Counted from the first letter of the stretch, positions 16,977-24,801 are shown. The stretch: 53,279 nt of DNA from Saprospiraceae bacterium (GCA_026993525.1 JALWSS010000131.1:1-53279), one strand, 5' to 3'. Notes: generated by a model not told the origin, from the letters alone. Translations and numbers: made by a program.

Positions 16977-17694
16977 TACTGTCGATCCCCAGATCGACAG
17001 CCTCCACACTCCAAACCATAGCTCAGCGATCTGGAGATCGCTGCTACGTACTGTCGATCCCCAGATCGACAGCCACTAGCTTCCCTCTTTTCTTCAGCGA
17101 TCCGGAGATCGCTGCTACGTACTGTCGATCTCCAGATCGACAGCCTCTACTCTTCCCTCTGTCCTTCAGCGATCTGGAGATCGCTGTTACGTACTGTCGA
17201 TCTCCAGATCGACAGCCTCTACTCTTCCCTCTGTCCTTCAGCGATCTGGAGATCGCTGCTACGTACTGTCGATCTCCAGATCGACAGCCTCTACTCTTCC
17301 CTCTGCCCTTCAGCGATCTGGAGATCGCTGCTACGTACTGCCGATCTCCTGATCGACAGCCACTACTCTTCCCTCTGTCCTTCAGCGATCTGGAGATCGC
17401 TGCTACGTACTGTCGATCTCCTGATCGACAGCCTCTACTCTTCCCTCTGCCCTTCAGCGATCCGGAGATCGCTGTTACGTACTGTCGATCTCCTGATCGA
17501 CAGCCTCTACTCTTCCCTCTGTCCTTCAGCGATCTGGAGATCGCTGTTACGTACTGTCGATCTCCTGATCGACAGCCTCTACTCTTCCCTCTGTCCTTCA
17601 GCGATCTGGAGATCGCTGCTACGTACTGTCGATCTCCAGATCGACAGCCTCTAACTTCCCTTTTTTCCTCAGCGATCCGGAGATCGCTGGTACC
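16977..17694. repeat. Ten-copy 72-bp tandem array, two dyads per unit
   Basis: Units start at 16977, 17049, 17120, 17192, 17264, 17336, 17408, 17480, 17552 and 17624. Each holds a 22-bp dyad (CTGTCGATC, 4-bp core, GATCGACAG), a pyrimidine-rich linker of ~24 bp, and a 20-bp dyad (CAGCGATC, core, GATCGCTG). Cores are TCCA, CCCA or TCCT in the first dyad and TGGA or CGGA in the second. Thus the CGATCTCCAGATCG core of dyad 1 is the reverse complement of that in dyad 2, and a unit can fold as two hairpins or one long one. The array fills the gap between divergent genes. It has no unique spacers. A 72-bp period is 24 codons, which explains the long false ORFs here. Confidence 0.95.
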
Positions 17695-17803
17695 TGGCTT
17701 TTGTGAACGAAACGTCAAAGGGCCCGATCACCGGGGCTGGATTGCGCCAAGTCTCATCGGATGATTTTACATTTGGCGCATTTCTCAGCATTTTCATTGT
17801 GCC

Positions 17804-18394
17804 ATGAGCGAATTCAACACCTTTTTGCAGCTTGGACTCAACCACATCCTCGATTTCGAGGCCTATGACCACCTCCTGTTCATCATCACCCTGTGTGCGG
17901 TTTACAAGCTGAACGAGTGGCGCAAGATTCTCATTCTCGTTACCGCTTTCACCATCGGGCATTCCCTGACACTGGTGCTGTCAGGGCTCAACATTCTCAG
18001 AATACCTTCTGATCTGGTGGAATTTCTTATACCGGTCACCATTGTTGTCACCGGGCTTCACAATGTCGTTGCAAGGAAAAAAGAAGAGGGCCTGTTTGCG
18101 AAAACCGTCAGGATCAACTACCTGCTGGCGTTGGGATTCGGCCTGATCCACGGCATGGGCTTCGCCAATTATTTCCGCTCACTGATGGGGGGCATGGAGA
18201 GCATTGTAAAACCGCTTTTTGCATTCAATGTGGGCATCGAGCTGGGGCAGTTGGTCATTGTGGCGGTGTTTTTCGGATTCCTCTTTCTCATCAACCGGCT
18301 GTTCTCCATCGAGCACCGTGAATGGAACCTTTTCGTGTCCGGAGCCGGGGCCGGCGGTGCGCTGCTGCTCATTATCCAAAATGTTTTTGCATAA
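17804..18394 (+). CDS. HupE/UreJ-like membrane protein
   Basis: 196 residues with about six hydrophobic segments. Family hallmarks are 'GLNHILDFEAYDHLLFIITL' (G-x-x-H-I-x-x-G/D-x-D-H-x-x-F) and 'GFGLIHGMGFANYF'. The His and Asp residues in the first and the His in the second are the presumed metal ligands. HupE/UreJ proteins are thought to move Ni2+ or Co2+. It is the first gene of an operon with DUF6702 (6 bp downstream) and an M1 metallopeptidase, so it may supply or remove the metal for that enzyme. That is inference. Confidence 0.88.
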   Translation: MSEFNTFLQLGLNHILDFEAYDHLLFIITLCAVYKLNEWRKILILVTAFTIGHSLTLVLSGLNILRIPSDLVEFLIPVTIVVTGLHNVVARKKEEGLFAKTVRINYLLALGFGLIHGMGFANYFRSLMGGMESIVKPLFAFNVGIELGQLVIVAVFFGFLFLINRLFSIEHREWNLFVSGAGAGGALLLIIQNVFA

Positions 18395-18400
18395 TCTTTC

Positions 18401-18886
18401 ATGATCGCCGTTTGTTCCATAATGCTGTTTTCTTCTTTCCTCGCTTCGCAACAGCCGGGCAGCTTTCACGATTTCAAAATGAGCGTCTGTGAAATGACCT
18501 TCCCTTCGGAAAACGACGACTTGCAGCTCAAATTCTACCTCTTTCAGGACGACCTCAAAACCGCCCTGCACGGCAACCCCGATGCCCCCGCCATTGACGA
18601 AGAAAAAGCCAGGGCCTACATTCAGGAACACTTCAAACTGACCCGCAACGGCCTTGAGATCAAACTGCGATTCAGCGCCATGCGCATGAAAAACGACCAG
18701 GTGTTGTTGGAATTCAACTGCCCCGGTGTCAGGTTTCAATCGCCGGGGAAGCTGCTGGTGCGCAACACCATTCTGACCGAACAATTCCGCAAACAGGTGA
18801 ACATGGTTTACCTCAATGCCCCCGGTAAAGACCGCATTACCCTCATGCTGCATGCAGCCAAAACCGAAGGAACTTTCTCTTTATAG
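18401..18886 (+). CDS. DUF6702 family protein
   Basis: 161 residues starting 6 bp after the HupE-like gene. Residues 1-16 are a weak signal peptide (MIAVCSIMLFSSFLAS), then 'HDFKMSVCEMTF', the family's characteristic 'H..H/K.S...I' opening. An acidic segment follows, then 'YIQEHFKLTRNGLEIKLRF'. The C-terminal half is strand-rich and ends in 'TEGTFSL', similar to other members, where the end reads 'W.F'-like. No activity is known. Members are regularly found next to HupE/UreJ and M1 peptidase genes in Bacteroidota, as here. Confidence 0.8.
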   Translation: MIAVCSIMLFSSFLASQQPGSFHDFKMSVCEMTFPSENDDLQLKFYLFQDDLKTALHGNPDAPAIDEEKARAYIQEHFKLTRNGLEIKLRFSAMRMKNDQVLLEFNCPGVRFQSPGKLLVRNTILTEQFRKQVNMVYLNAPGKDRITLMLHAAKTEGTFSL

Positions 18887-18916
18887 CCGAATCTTTTTTC
18901 AGCAACCATTTGCGAC

Positions 18917-21277
18917 ATGAAATCTCTCACTAAAATCACTTCGACCATGATCCAGAAAATTACCCTGTTCGCTTGCGCAATGCTGCTGGCAGTAGGCGTA
19001 TCCGGGCAAAAGCGCTCCAACCACGGAAACGTTTTCGAAGACCTGAACTACCTCCTGCCTGACCCCAGCCCCTACCGCAGCGCTGATGGTGCCCCCGGCC
19101 CTCAATACTGGCAACAACGTGCCGACTACGACATTGACGCCCGCCTGGTGCCTGAGGAGCAGCGCCTCTATGGCAACGAACTCATCACCTACCACAACCT
19201 CTCGCCCAACAACCTGCACTACCTCTGGCTCCAACTGGACGAAAACCAGCACCGGGGTGAGCTGGACCACCACCATTTCAACGGCAACTCCATGGAGGAG
19301 GTCATGAACGCCCAGGCCCTCTACATGATGGACCAATGGAAAGACCTCACCGTATACGGCCACAACATCGAAGCCGTGACCGACGCCAACGACAAACCCC
19401 TCAAATACACCATCAACGGCACCATGATGCGGGTGGACCTGCCCACCGTTCTCAAACCAGGCGAGGAATTTCAGTTTCATGTAAAATGGAACTACAAACT
19501 CGTGGACCGCATCAACGGCCCCTGGGGGCGGGGTGGCTATGAGTATTTTGAAAAGGACAAAAACTACATCTTCACCATCACCCAGTGGTTTCCCCGAATG
19601 TGCGTTTACGACGACGTGGAAGGCTGGCAGAACAAACAGTTCACCGGACGGGGCGAGTTTGCGCTGGAGTTCGGCAACTACGTGGTGAAAATGACCCTGC
19701 CCGATGACTATGTGGTGGGCTCCACAGGTGAGTGCCTCAACTACCCGGCCGTGCTGACCCCGGAACAACTCAAACGCTGGGAACAAGCCAAAACCGCCGC
19801 CGAACCCGTACAGATCGTCACCCTGGACGAGGCCAAAGCCAACGAAAACTCGAAACCCTCCACCCGCCTGAAAACCTGGATATACAAAGCCGACAACGTG
19901 CGGGATTTTGCCTGGACGGCCAGCCGCAAGTTCATCTGGGACGCCATGCCTCATTACAACTCCGACGGCCGCCGGGTGATGTGCATGAGTTATTACCCGA
20001 AGGAAGCCTACCCCATTTACAGCCGCTACAGCACACGGGTGGTGGCACATACACTGAAAACTTATTCGAAGTACTCCATCCCCTACCCTTATCCGGTGGC
20101 CATCTCCGTGGAAGCCAGCAGCGGCATGGAATACCCCATGATCTGTTTTAATTTCGGACGGGCCGAAGAAGACGGCACCTACTCGGAAAGAATGAAAAAT
20201 GGCGCCATCAGCGTGATCACCCACGAGGTGGGACACAACTACTTCCCCATGATCATCAACAGCGACGAGCGCAAGTGGAGCTGGATGGACGAGGGCATCA
20301 ATACCTTTGTGCAATACCTGGCACTGGCCGATTTTGACAACAACTGGAACCACCGCCGGGGGCCCGCCCACACCATCACCGGCTACATGAACCTGCCCGA
20401 AGAACAACTGGAACCCATCATGACCAAAAGCGACAACATCGTCAACTTTGGCATGAACGCCTATGCCAAACCCGCCACCGGCCTCTGGATCCTTCGGGAA
20501 ACCATCATGGGGCGTGAGCTCTTTGACGATGCATTCAAAACTTATTGCGAACGCTGGGCCTTCAAACACCCCACGCCCGCCGACCTGTTCCGAACCTTTG
20601 AAGATGTGAGCGCCATGGACCTCGACTGGTTCTGGAGGGGCTGGTTCTTCGGCATCGAAAAGGTGGACATCGCCCTGGATACCGTGGAATACTACCGGGC
20701 CGACCTGGAAAACGACCCGCCAAAGAAAACCGTCACCCGGGAAGTGCGCAGGGAAAAACCCTTTGACGACATTGCGAAGAAAAGAGACCGGGAAGAGGGC
20801 ACAAAGTTCGCCGTGGAGCAAGACCCCGAACTGGTGGATTTTTACACCACCTACCACCCCTGGGAAACGGAAGACTCCGTTCAGAAAGTGACCACCCACC
20901 TGTACGAAGAAACATTGACGATGAAAGAGAAAAAGGAAAAATACGGCAACAAGCACTACTACCAGCTATCCTTCACCAACAAGGGCGGCATGGTGATGCC
21001 CATCTTCATCGAATGGACCTTCGAAGACGGCACCACCGAGGTGGAACGGGTGCCCGTAGAGATCTGGCGCAAAAACGAACAGGCCGTCACCAAAGTCTTC
21101 GTTAAAGACAAGAAGGTGCGTTCCGTAAAATTGGACCCCTACCGCCAGACCGCCGATGTGGACGAGACCAACAATACAGCTCCTGTTCCGCAAACGCCCA
21201 CCCTGTTCAAGGTTTTCAAAGGCCACAAGGTGGACGAACTGCCCAACCCCATGCAGAAGGCGAAGATCAAGCCGTAA
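18917..21277 (+). CDS. Secreted M1-family (gluzincin) aminopeptidase
   Basis: 786 residues, with a signal peptide (MIQKITLFACAMLLAVGVSG from an internal Met; the annotated ATG is 10 codons earlier). The zinc site is H436-E-V-G-H440 followed after 18 residues by E459 in 'WMDEGINTF', the exact M1 spacing. 'SSGMEYPMICF' is the exopeptidase GxMEN-type motif, here GMEYP, as in Bacteroidota members. It is predicted to remove N-terminal residues from peptides in the periplasm or outside. The gene is 30 bp after DUF6702, the last gene of the operon, and has a terminator. The C-terminal ~180 residues ('FTNKGGMVMPIFIEWTFEDG') form a beta domain. Confidence 0.92.
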   Translation: MKSLTKITSTMIQKITLFACAMLLAVGVSGQKRSNHGNVFEDLNYLLPDPSPYRSADGAPGPQYWQQRADYDIDARLVPEEQRLYGNELITYHNLSPNNLHYLWLQLDENQHRGELDHHHFNGNSMEEVMNAQALYMMDQWKDLTVYGHNIEAVTDANDKPLKYTINGTMMRVDLPTVLKPGEEFQFHVKWNYKLVDRINGPWGRGGYEYFEKDKNYIFTITQWFPRMCVYDDVEGWQNKQFTGRGEFALEFGNYVVKMTLPDDYVVGSTGECLNYPAVLTPEQLKRWEQAKTAAEPVQIVTLDEAKANENSKPSTRLKTWIYKADNVRDFAWTASRKFIWDAMPHYNSDGRRVMCMSYYPKEAYPIYSRYSTRVVAHTLKTYSKYSIPYPYPVAISVEASSGMEYPMICFNFGRAEEDGTYSERMKNGAISVITHEVGHNYFPMIINSDERKWSWMDEGINTFVQYLALADFDNNWNHRRGPAHTITGYMNLPEEQLEPIMTKSDNIVNFGMNAYAKPATGLWILRETIMGRELFDDAFKTYCERWAFKHPTPADLFRTFEDVSAMDLDWFWRGWFFGIEKVDIALDTVEYYRADLENDPPKKTVTREVRREKPFDDIAKKRDREEGTKFAVEQDPELVDFYTTYHPWETEDSVQKVTTHLYEETLTMKEKKEKYGNKHYYQLSFTNKGGMVMPIFIEWTFEDGTTEVERVPVEIWRKNEQAVTKVFVKDKKVRSVKLDPYRQTADVDETNNTAPVPQTPTLFKVFKGHKVDELPNPMQKAKIKP

Positions 21278-21284
21278 AAAGTAC

Positions 21285-21320
21285 AGTCAGGGGTAGTTCT
21301 GCTGCCCCTGATTGTTTTTT
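21285..21320 (+). terminator. Terminator of the HupE-DUF6702-M1 operon
   Basis: Stem TCAGGGG (21287-21293) with CCCCTGA (21305-21311), extended by a wobble pair and A-T at the base, then TTGTTTTTT. It lies 10 bp after the stop codon of the peptidase gene. Confidence 0.8.
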
Positions 21321-21375
21321 CATTTTCTTCCAAGAAGGTTTCTTAACTGGAAAAAATTCAAATTTACACGACAGT

Positions 21376-21409
21376 AATCTACGGCTATCATAAAAAGTAG
21401 CCGTAGATT
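21376..21409. promoter_or_regulatory. Inverted repeat operator before abiEi
   Basis: Perfect 12-bp arms AATCTACGGCTA (21376-21387) and TAGCCGTAGATT (21398-21409) with a 10-bp spacer, ending 8 bp before the abiEi ATG. AbiEi antitoxins are known to repress their own operon by binding inverted repeats upstream, so this is the likely operator. No terminator-like T-run follows. Confidence 0.7.
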
Positions 21410-21417
21410 TGTGGCAC

Positions 21418-21999
21418 ATGAAATTTGATACTCAACATATTTCTGCAAAGTATGGCGTGGTATTGAGGGTCTCAGACCTCCTCAATTTCGGACTGTCATT
21501 CAGACAAATACGACGGCTCGTTGAATCGGGTCAATTGGTAAAAGTTGACAAAGGCATTTACAGAATACCTGACCAAGAGTATGATGAGCGGGTAGCATTG
21601 GCACTTCGAATTCCTACCGGAGTGTTCTGTATGTATTCTGCCAGTTTCATTCATCAGTTGAGTAATTTCGTACCCTCAGGGCAGCACCTGGCAGTCCCCA
21701 AAAAATCCCGTTACGTCGTTCCCGATTTCACTCCTGTGAAATTGTATTTCTGGGAGGAGACACCCTACAAACTTGGTGTGATCGAGCACCCACTCGAAGG
21801 TGGAACGATAAGGGTTTACGACCCGGAGAAAACGGTTTGTGATTTTTTTCGGCTTTCTTCAAAAACAGGAGAGCTCGCAATAGAAGTTCTCAAATCTTAC
21901 CTTCAACGCCCCGATCGTAACATCAGCAAACTTTTCAATTATGCAAAGAAACTGAGGGTTCAAAATTCACTCATTCCATATTTGCAGGTATTGTCATGA
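21418..21999 (+). CDS. abiEi: Type IV antitoxin, AbiEi family
   Basis: 193 residues. The N-terminal winged-helix domain ('YGVVLRVSDLLNFGLSFRQI...LVKVDKGIYRIP') is the DNA-binding part, and the C-terminal AbiEi domain includes 'GTIRVYDPEKTVCDFFRLSS', the family signature. It counteracts the AbiEii toxin without direct binding (type IV) and represses the operon through the inverted repeat at 21376-21409. The ATG at 21418 was chosen over TTG at 21409, which lies inside the operator arm. The stop overlaps the abiEii start (ATGA at 21996-21999), implying translational coupling. The antitoxin is intact although its toxin gene is broken. Confidence 0.9.
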   Translation: MKFDTQHISAKYGVVLRVSDLLNFGLSFRQIRRLVESGQLVKVDKGIYRIPDQEYDERVALALRIPTGVFCMYSASFIHQLSNFVPSGQHLAVPKKSRYVVPDFTPVKLYFWEETPYKLGVIEHPLEGGTIRVYDPEKTVCDFFRLSSKTGELAIEVLKSYLQRPDRNISKLFNYAKKLRVQNSLIPYLQVLS

Positions 22000-22317
22000 A
22001 CGATTTCAAGCAATCCATCCAGGATAGACTGCGCAACCTGGCCAAAGCCCATGGAAAAGATTTCCAAATGATCCTTACGAGGTATTTTCATGAAAGAATT
22101 CTCTATCGTATATCAGTCTCTCCTTTCAGAAATAATTTTTGCCTCAAAGGAGGAGCTTTGTTATACGCAATATCGGAGGAGATGAGTCGCCCCACGATGG
22201 ACATCGACTTTTTGGCCATTGACATCCAAAGAAATCAAAATAGAGTAGAAGATATTTTTAGGAAAATATGCAGCCAACCATATCCACTGGACGGCATTGA
22301 AATCCAGGCTAATGGTA

Positions 22318-22417
22318 TACTCAAAACGAAGTGGTTTGGGCGGCGCACGCCGCCCAAACTCCCCATCCACACTTGACGTGAGTGATGGATTATTCTCAAA
22401 CCACTTTGAGTTGAGTA
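22318..22417 (+). mobile_element. MITE copy 1 inside abiEii
   Basis: 100-bp non-coding element from TACTCAAAACGAAGTGGTTT to CCACTTTGAGTTGAGTA. The imperfect terminal inverted repeats are ~22 bp, and it is flanked by TA on each side (22316-22317, 22418-22419). Internally it has a GGGCGGC/GCCGCCC hairpin. TA target duplication points to an IS630/Tc1-mariner-type transposase acting in trans; none is encoded in the window. Confidence 0.88.
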
Positions 22418-22719
22418 TATTTCAGTCAAAGAAATCATGGAGCATAAGAGATATATCGGCCTCAGGGTAAAAACCCCGGTTTCCCTTGGGAATATGAGAC
22501 AGTTTCTAACCATTGACATTGGGTTCAGTGATCAAGTGGTGCCAGCTCCGGTCAAAATGACCTATCCTACTTTATTGGATATGGAGGAACCTGTTGTGAT
22601 AGCTTATTCGAGCGTATCGGTCATTGCGGAAAAATTTGAGGCAATGATTGACCTTGGTGAATTGAACAGCAGGATGAAGGATTTTTATGATGTTTGGCAG
22701 TTGCTACAAGGTGGAAATA

Positions 22720-22818
22720 TACTCAAAACGAAGTGGTTTGGGCGGCGGAGCCGCCCAAACTCCCCATCCACACTGGACGGGAGTGATGAATTATTCCCAA
22801 ACCACTTCGGATCGGGTA
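22720..22818 (+). mobile_element. MITE copy 2 inside abiEii
   Basis: 99-bp element, nearly identical to copy 1 and in the same orientation, flanked by TA at 22718-22719 and 22819-22820. It contains no stop in the toxin frame, so fragment 2 reads through it ('ILKTKWFGRRSRPN...') before ending at 22838. Confidence 0.88.
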
Positions 22819-23078
22819 TATTAACATGGAAGATTTGAAAAAAGCCATTGAAAAAACATTCAAAATTCGCAAAACGCCCCTGACCAAAAATCACCCTCTT
22901 TTTCAAAGTGATTTTGCATTAGACCCACAAAGGCAAAAAATGTGGAATGCTTTTGTCAAACGATCTAAACTCTTGAATGCGCCTGCTTTTCCACAGGTAA
23001 TGGATTTGATTAGTAACCAATTATCAAGTGTTTACAATTACCTCCTTTCACAGGAAAATCCCTCTGATTGAGCAATGT

Positions 23079-24056
23079 TCACTCCCCACCATTCCCGAAC
23101 TTCTCCAACAGCACCACAGCCGCCACACCCAACAGCATGAGACCGATGACCGGCAAAATCTGTGGGTCGTTGCCATAGGGAAGATTGGCCGTAGCATCGA
23201 GCGTTGAAAATTTGGAAGGCAGCACACTCCTGGTAAACTCCACCACCTCCACGCCTTTGCTGTTCATCCTTCGGGAAATGACCTCCTGCCAGGGCCACAC
23301 CCGGTTGAGTGAGCCCACAAGAAAACCGGTGAGAACAGAAAGTGTCAGGCTTTTGTGGTTTTTGAAAGCCCAGTTGAGGAATTTGGAGAACGATAAAATT
23401 CCGGTGATACAACCCAGTGCAAACACCCCGATCAGCACGAAATCCAGGTTTTTGATGCCACCAAGGACGATTGGGTACATGCCCAGCAACAACAAAATGA
23501 AGCTGCCGGAAAGCCCCGGCAACAAAAAGGCACAGATGGCCACCGCCCCGCTAAGGTAGATCATCCACAGGGCGTCGTTGCCATTGGCCGGTGATGCGAT
23601 GGTAATGTAATAAGCCAGTGCAGCGCCTGCCAACAGGGCGAGCACATAGGTTGGTTTCCAGTCAGGTATGTGTTTTCCGACGAAAAAGACAGAAGCCAGG
23701 ATGAGCCCGAAAAAGAAGGACCACAACAGCAGTGGCTCGTGCTCTATCAGGTAAGTGATCAGGTGAATGAACAGCACAATGCTGAGCAGCATTCCCGCTG
23801 CCAACGCCACCAGAAAATTGCCGTCCACCCTTTTCCAGGCTGCGGCCAGGCCCGCTGTGCGGAGTGTTTTGATCAGGGCCAGGTCAAAGCCCTGCAGCGC
23901 CCCGATGAAGCGCTCATAGATGCCCGTGATGAATGCGATGGTACCACCCGATACGCCCGGAATCAGCTCGGCAATGCCCATGGCCATGCCCTTGAGAAAG
24001 ATGGAAAGGTAGTTTTTCAATTTGTTTGGGTGTTTGGTAAATAAGTAAGTCTTCAA
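23079..24056 (-). CDS. DUF368 family membrane protein, candidate polyprenyl-phosphate translocase
   Basis: 325 residues, about eight to ten hydrophobic segments. The signature 'GMAMGIAELIPGVSGGTIAF' lies near the N-terminus, and a second 'LLPGLSGSFILLLLGMY' half-repeat (~163-180) points to inverted internal duplication. Related DUF368 proteins recycle undecaprenyl phosphate from the outer to the inner face of the cytoplasmic membrane for cell-wall synthesis. The start is uncertain: the longest frame begins with TTG at 24056, but TTG at 24020 gives 'MKNYLSIFLKGMAMG', closer to usual family N-termini. No ATG fits. The stop is 8 bp from that of the converging abiEii remnant. Confidence 0.85.
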   Translation of the reverse strand: MKTYLFTKHPNKLKNYLSIFLKGMAMGIAELIPGVSGGTIAFITGIYERFIGALQGFDLALIKTLRTAGLAAAWKRVDGNFLVALAAGMLLSIVLFIHLITYLIEHEPLLLWSFFFGLILASVFFVGKHIPDWKPTYVLALLAGAALAYYITIASPANGNDALWMIYLSGAVAICAFLLPGLSGSFILLLLGMYPIVLGGIKNLDFVLIGVFALGCITGILSFSKFLNWAFKNHKSLTLSVLTGFLVGSLNRVWPWQEVISRRMNSKGVEVVEFTRSVLPSKFSTLDATANLPYGNDPQILPVIGLMLLGVAAVVLLEKFGNGGE

Positions 24057-24167
24057 CCCCGAAGCATGTGCCCCTCCTGGGCCTGTCCTGGGCCCCCGAC
24101 AAAAGTTGCCGGGAAGAACTTCATGGCTTTTTCAATGGAGGCAGAAAGAAGTCTGGGCATCGTTTTG

Positions 24168-24198
24168 TGCAAATTTGCAGTTCAAATGCAAATTTGCA
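24168..24198. promoter_or_regulatory. Twin 12-bp palindromes upstream of the DUF368 gene
   Basis: TGCAAATTTGCA occurs twice (24168-24179 and 24187-24198), each a perfect palindrome, with centres 19 bp apart, about two helical turns. They lie ~115-140 bp before the DUF368 start. A dimeric repressor or activator binding side by side would fit, but no regulator can be named. Confidence 0.4.
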
Positions 24199-24241
24199 TA
24201 ACACATGACGATTACGGAGGCCATTTCAACCCTGCTTAAAT

Positions 24242-24345
24242 TACCCGTCCCGAAGTGGCTTGAGAATAATTCATGACTCTTGTCAAGTGTGCATGGGGAG
24301 TTTGGGGATCGGGATTGCCGCCCAAAACACTTCGTTTTGAGTGTA
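24242..24345 (-). mobile_element. MITE copy 3, degenerate, inverted
   Basis: In reverse orientation this ~104-bp stretch matches the abiEii MITEs: the ends are TACCCGTCCCGAAGTGGCTT and CACTTCGTTTTGAGTGTA, with the conserved internal GCATGGGGAGTTTGG and TGCCGCCC. It has several substitutions and a broken internal hairpin, so it is an older insertion than the two in abiEii. Confidence 0.8.
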
Positions 24346-24601
24346 TCCAGGTAGAAGAAACTGTGTAAGGAATTACCCGGGAAAGATGTTTAGAGAAGTG
24401 GCTGTACCTGCTTGTTTTGTGTTCTCACTTTTAAATGACGGGGCAAACTGATTCATGGTATGCCAGATGGGGAGCCATTAGAAGCTACTGGTTTCACACT
24501 ATTCAAAATTGCACTCAAAAATCAAGATGGCAGAGGGCCCAATTTCCAAATTGCACGTTGAAACTGACTTGATAGTTGCCAATGTCAAGTTTCCCGAACA
24601 A

Positions 24602-24646
24602 TTATCCTTGAAATTTCGGATTTTTGTTCCGAAATTTCAAGGATAA
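24602..24646. repeat. 18-bp perfect inverted repeat
   Basis: TTATCCTTGAAATTTCGG (24602-24619) pairs perfectly with 24629-24646 across a 9-nt loop, ATTTTTGTT. It is followed by AAACAC rather than a T-run, and sits between the degenerate MITE and a hydrolase relic. It could be a stand-alone palindromic element or, on the minus strand, a terminator of the 24853 gene. Confidence 0.75.
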
Positions 24647-24704
24647 AAACACATTCACACCAAATCAATACAATGGCAACAAAAATCCTTAAAACAATCA
24701 GACC

Positions 24705-24801
24705 ATAAAAAAGACCAGCAAAGAAGACCTCGACCAGGGCGTTTTTGACCTGTACGACGACTATGCCCACAACCGCCAGGACAGCACACAATTCGCAGAG
24801 C
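24705..24801 (+). pseudogene. N-terminal relic of a dienelactone-hydrolase-family gene
   Basis: One frame reads 'KKTSKEDLDQGVFDLYDDYA' then 'HNRQDSTQFAERL'. This matches the N-terminal signature of YghX-type dienelactone hydrolase family proteins (typically '..VFDLYDDYAHNR.DRR.F...L'). The expected start codon is ATA (24705-24707), and after ~30 codons the resemblance stops, with no signal segment or alpha/beta-hydrolase domain following. It is a short truncated fragment. Confidence 0.6.

Larger units (their letters stand above)
21996..23071 (+). pseudogene. abiEii: AbiEii nucleotidyltransferase toxin, split by two MITEs
   Basis: Three consecutive fragments make one toxin: 21996 to ~22317, ~22420 to ~22719, and ~22821 to 23071. 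Fragment 1 has the nucleotidyltransferase motif 'LKGGALLYAISEEMSR' with 'DIDFL'. Fragment 2 has 'IAEKFEAMIDLGELNSRMKD', the family's motif III region. Fragment 3 is the C-terminal domain. Removing 22318-22417 plus one TA gives '..ANG-ISVKEIMEH..', and removing 22720-22818 plus one TA gives '..LLQGGN-INMEDLKK..', both in frame with no other damage. The first insert adds 102 bp with an in-frame TGA (22374-22376); the second adds 101 bp and shifts the frame. Full-length toxin cannot be made from this DNA as it stands. Confidence 0.9.

Noticed and set aside
16977-17694. Possible CRISPR array
   Set aside because: Whole 72-bp units repeat without unique spacers, and there are no cas genes.
16964-17764. 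Long open frames on both strands over the repeat array
   Set aside because: A 72-bp period is a multiple of three, so any stop-free unit gives a long frame automatically. The translated product is just a 24-residue repeat.
18899-20956. 685-codon antisense frame opposite the M1 peptidase
   Set aside because: Same reason: shadow frame of a high-GC3 gene, His/Val-rich product with no family features.
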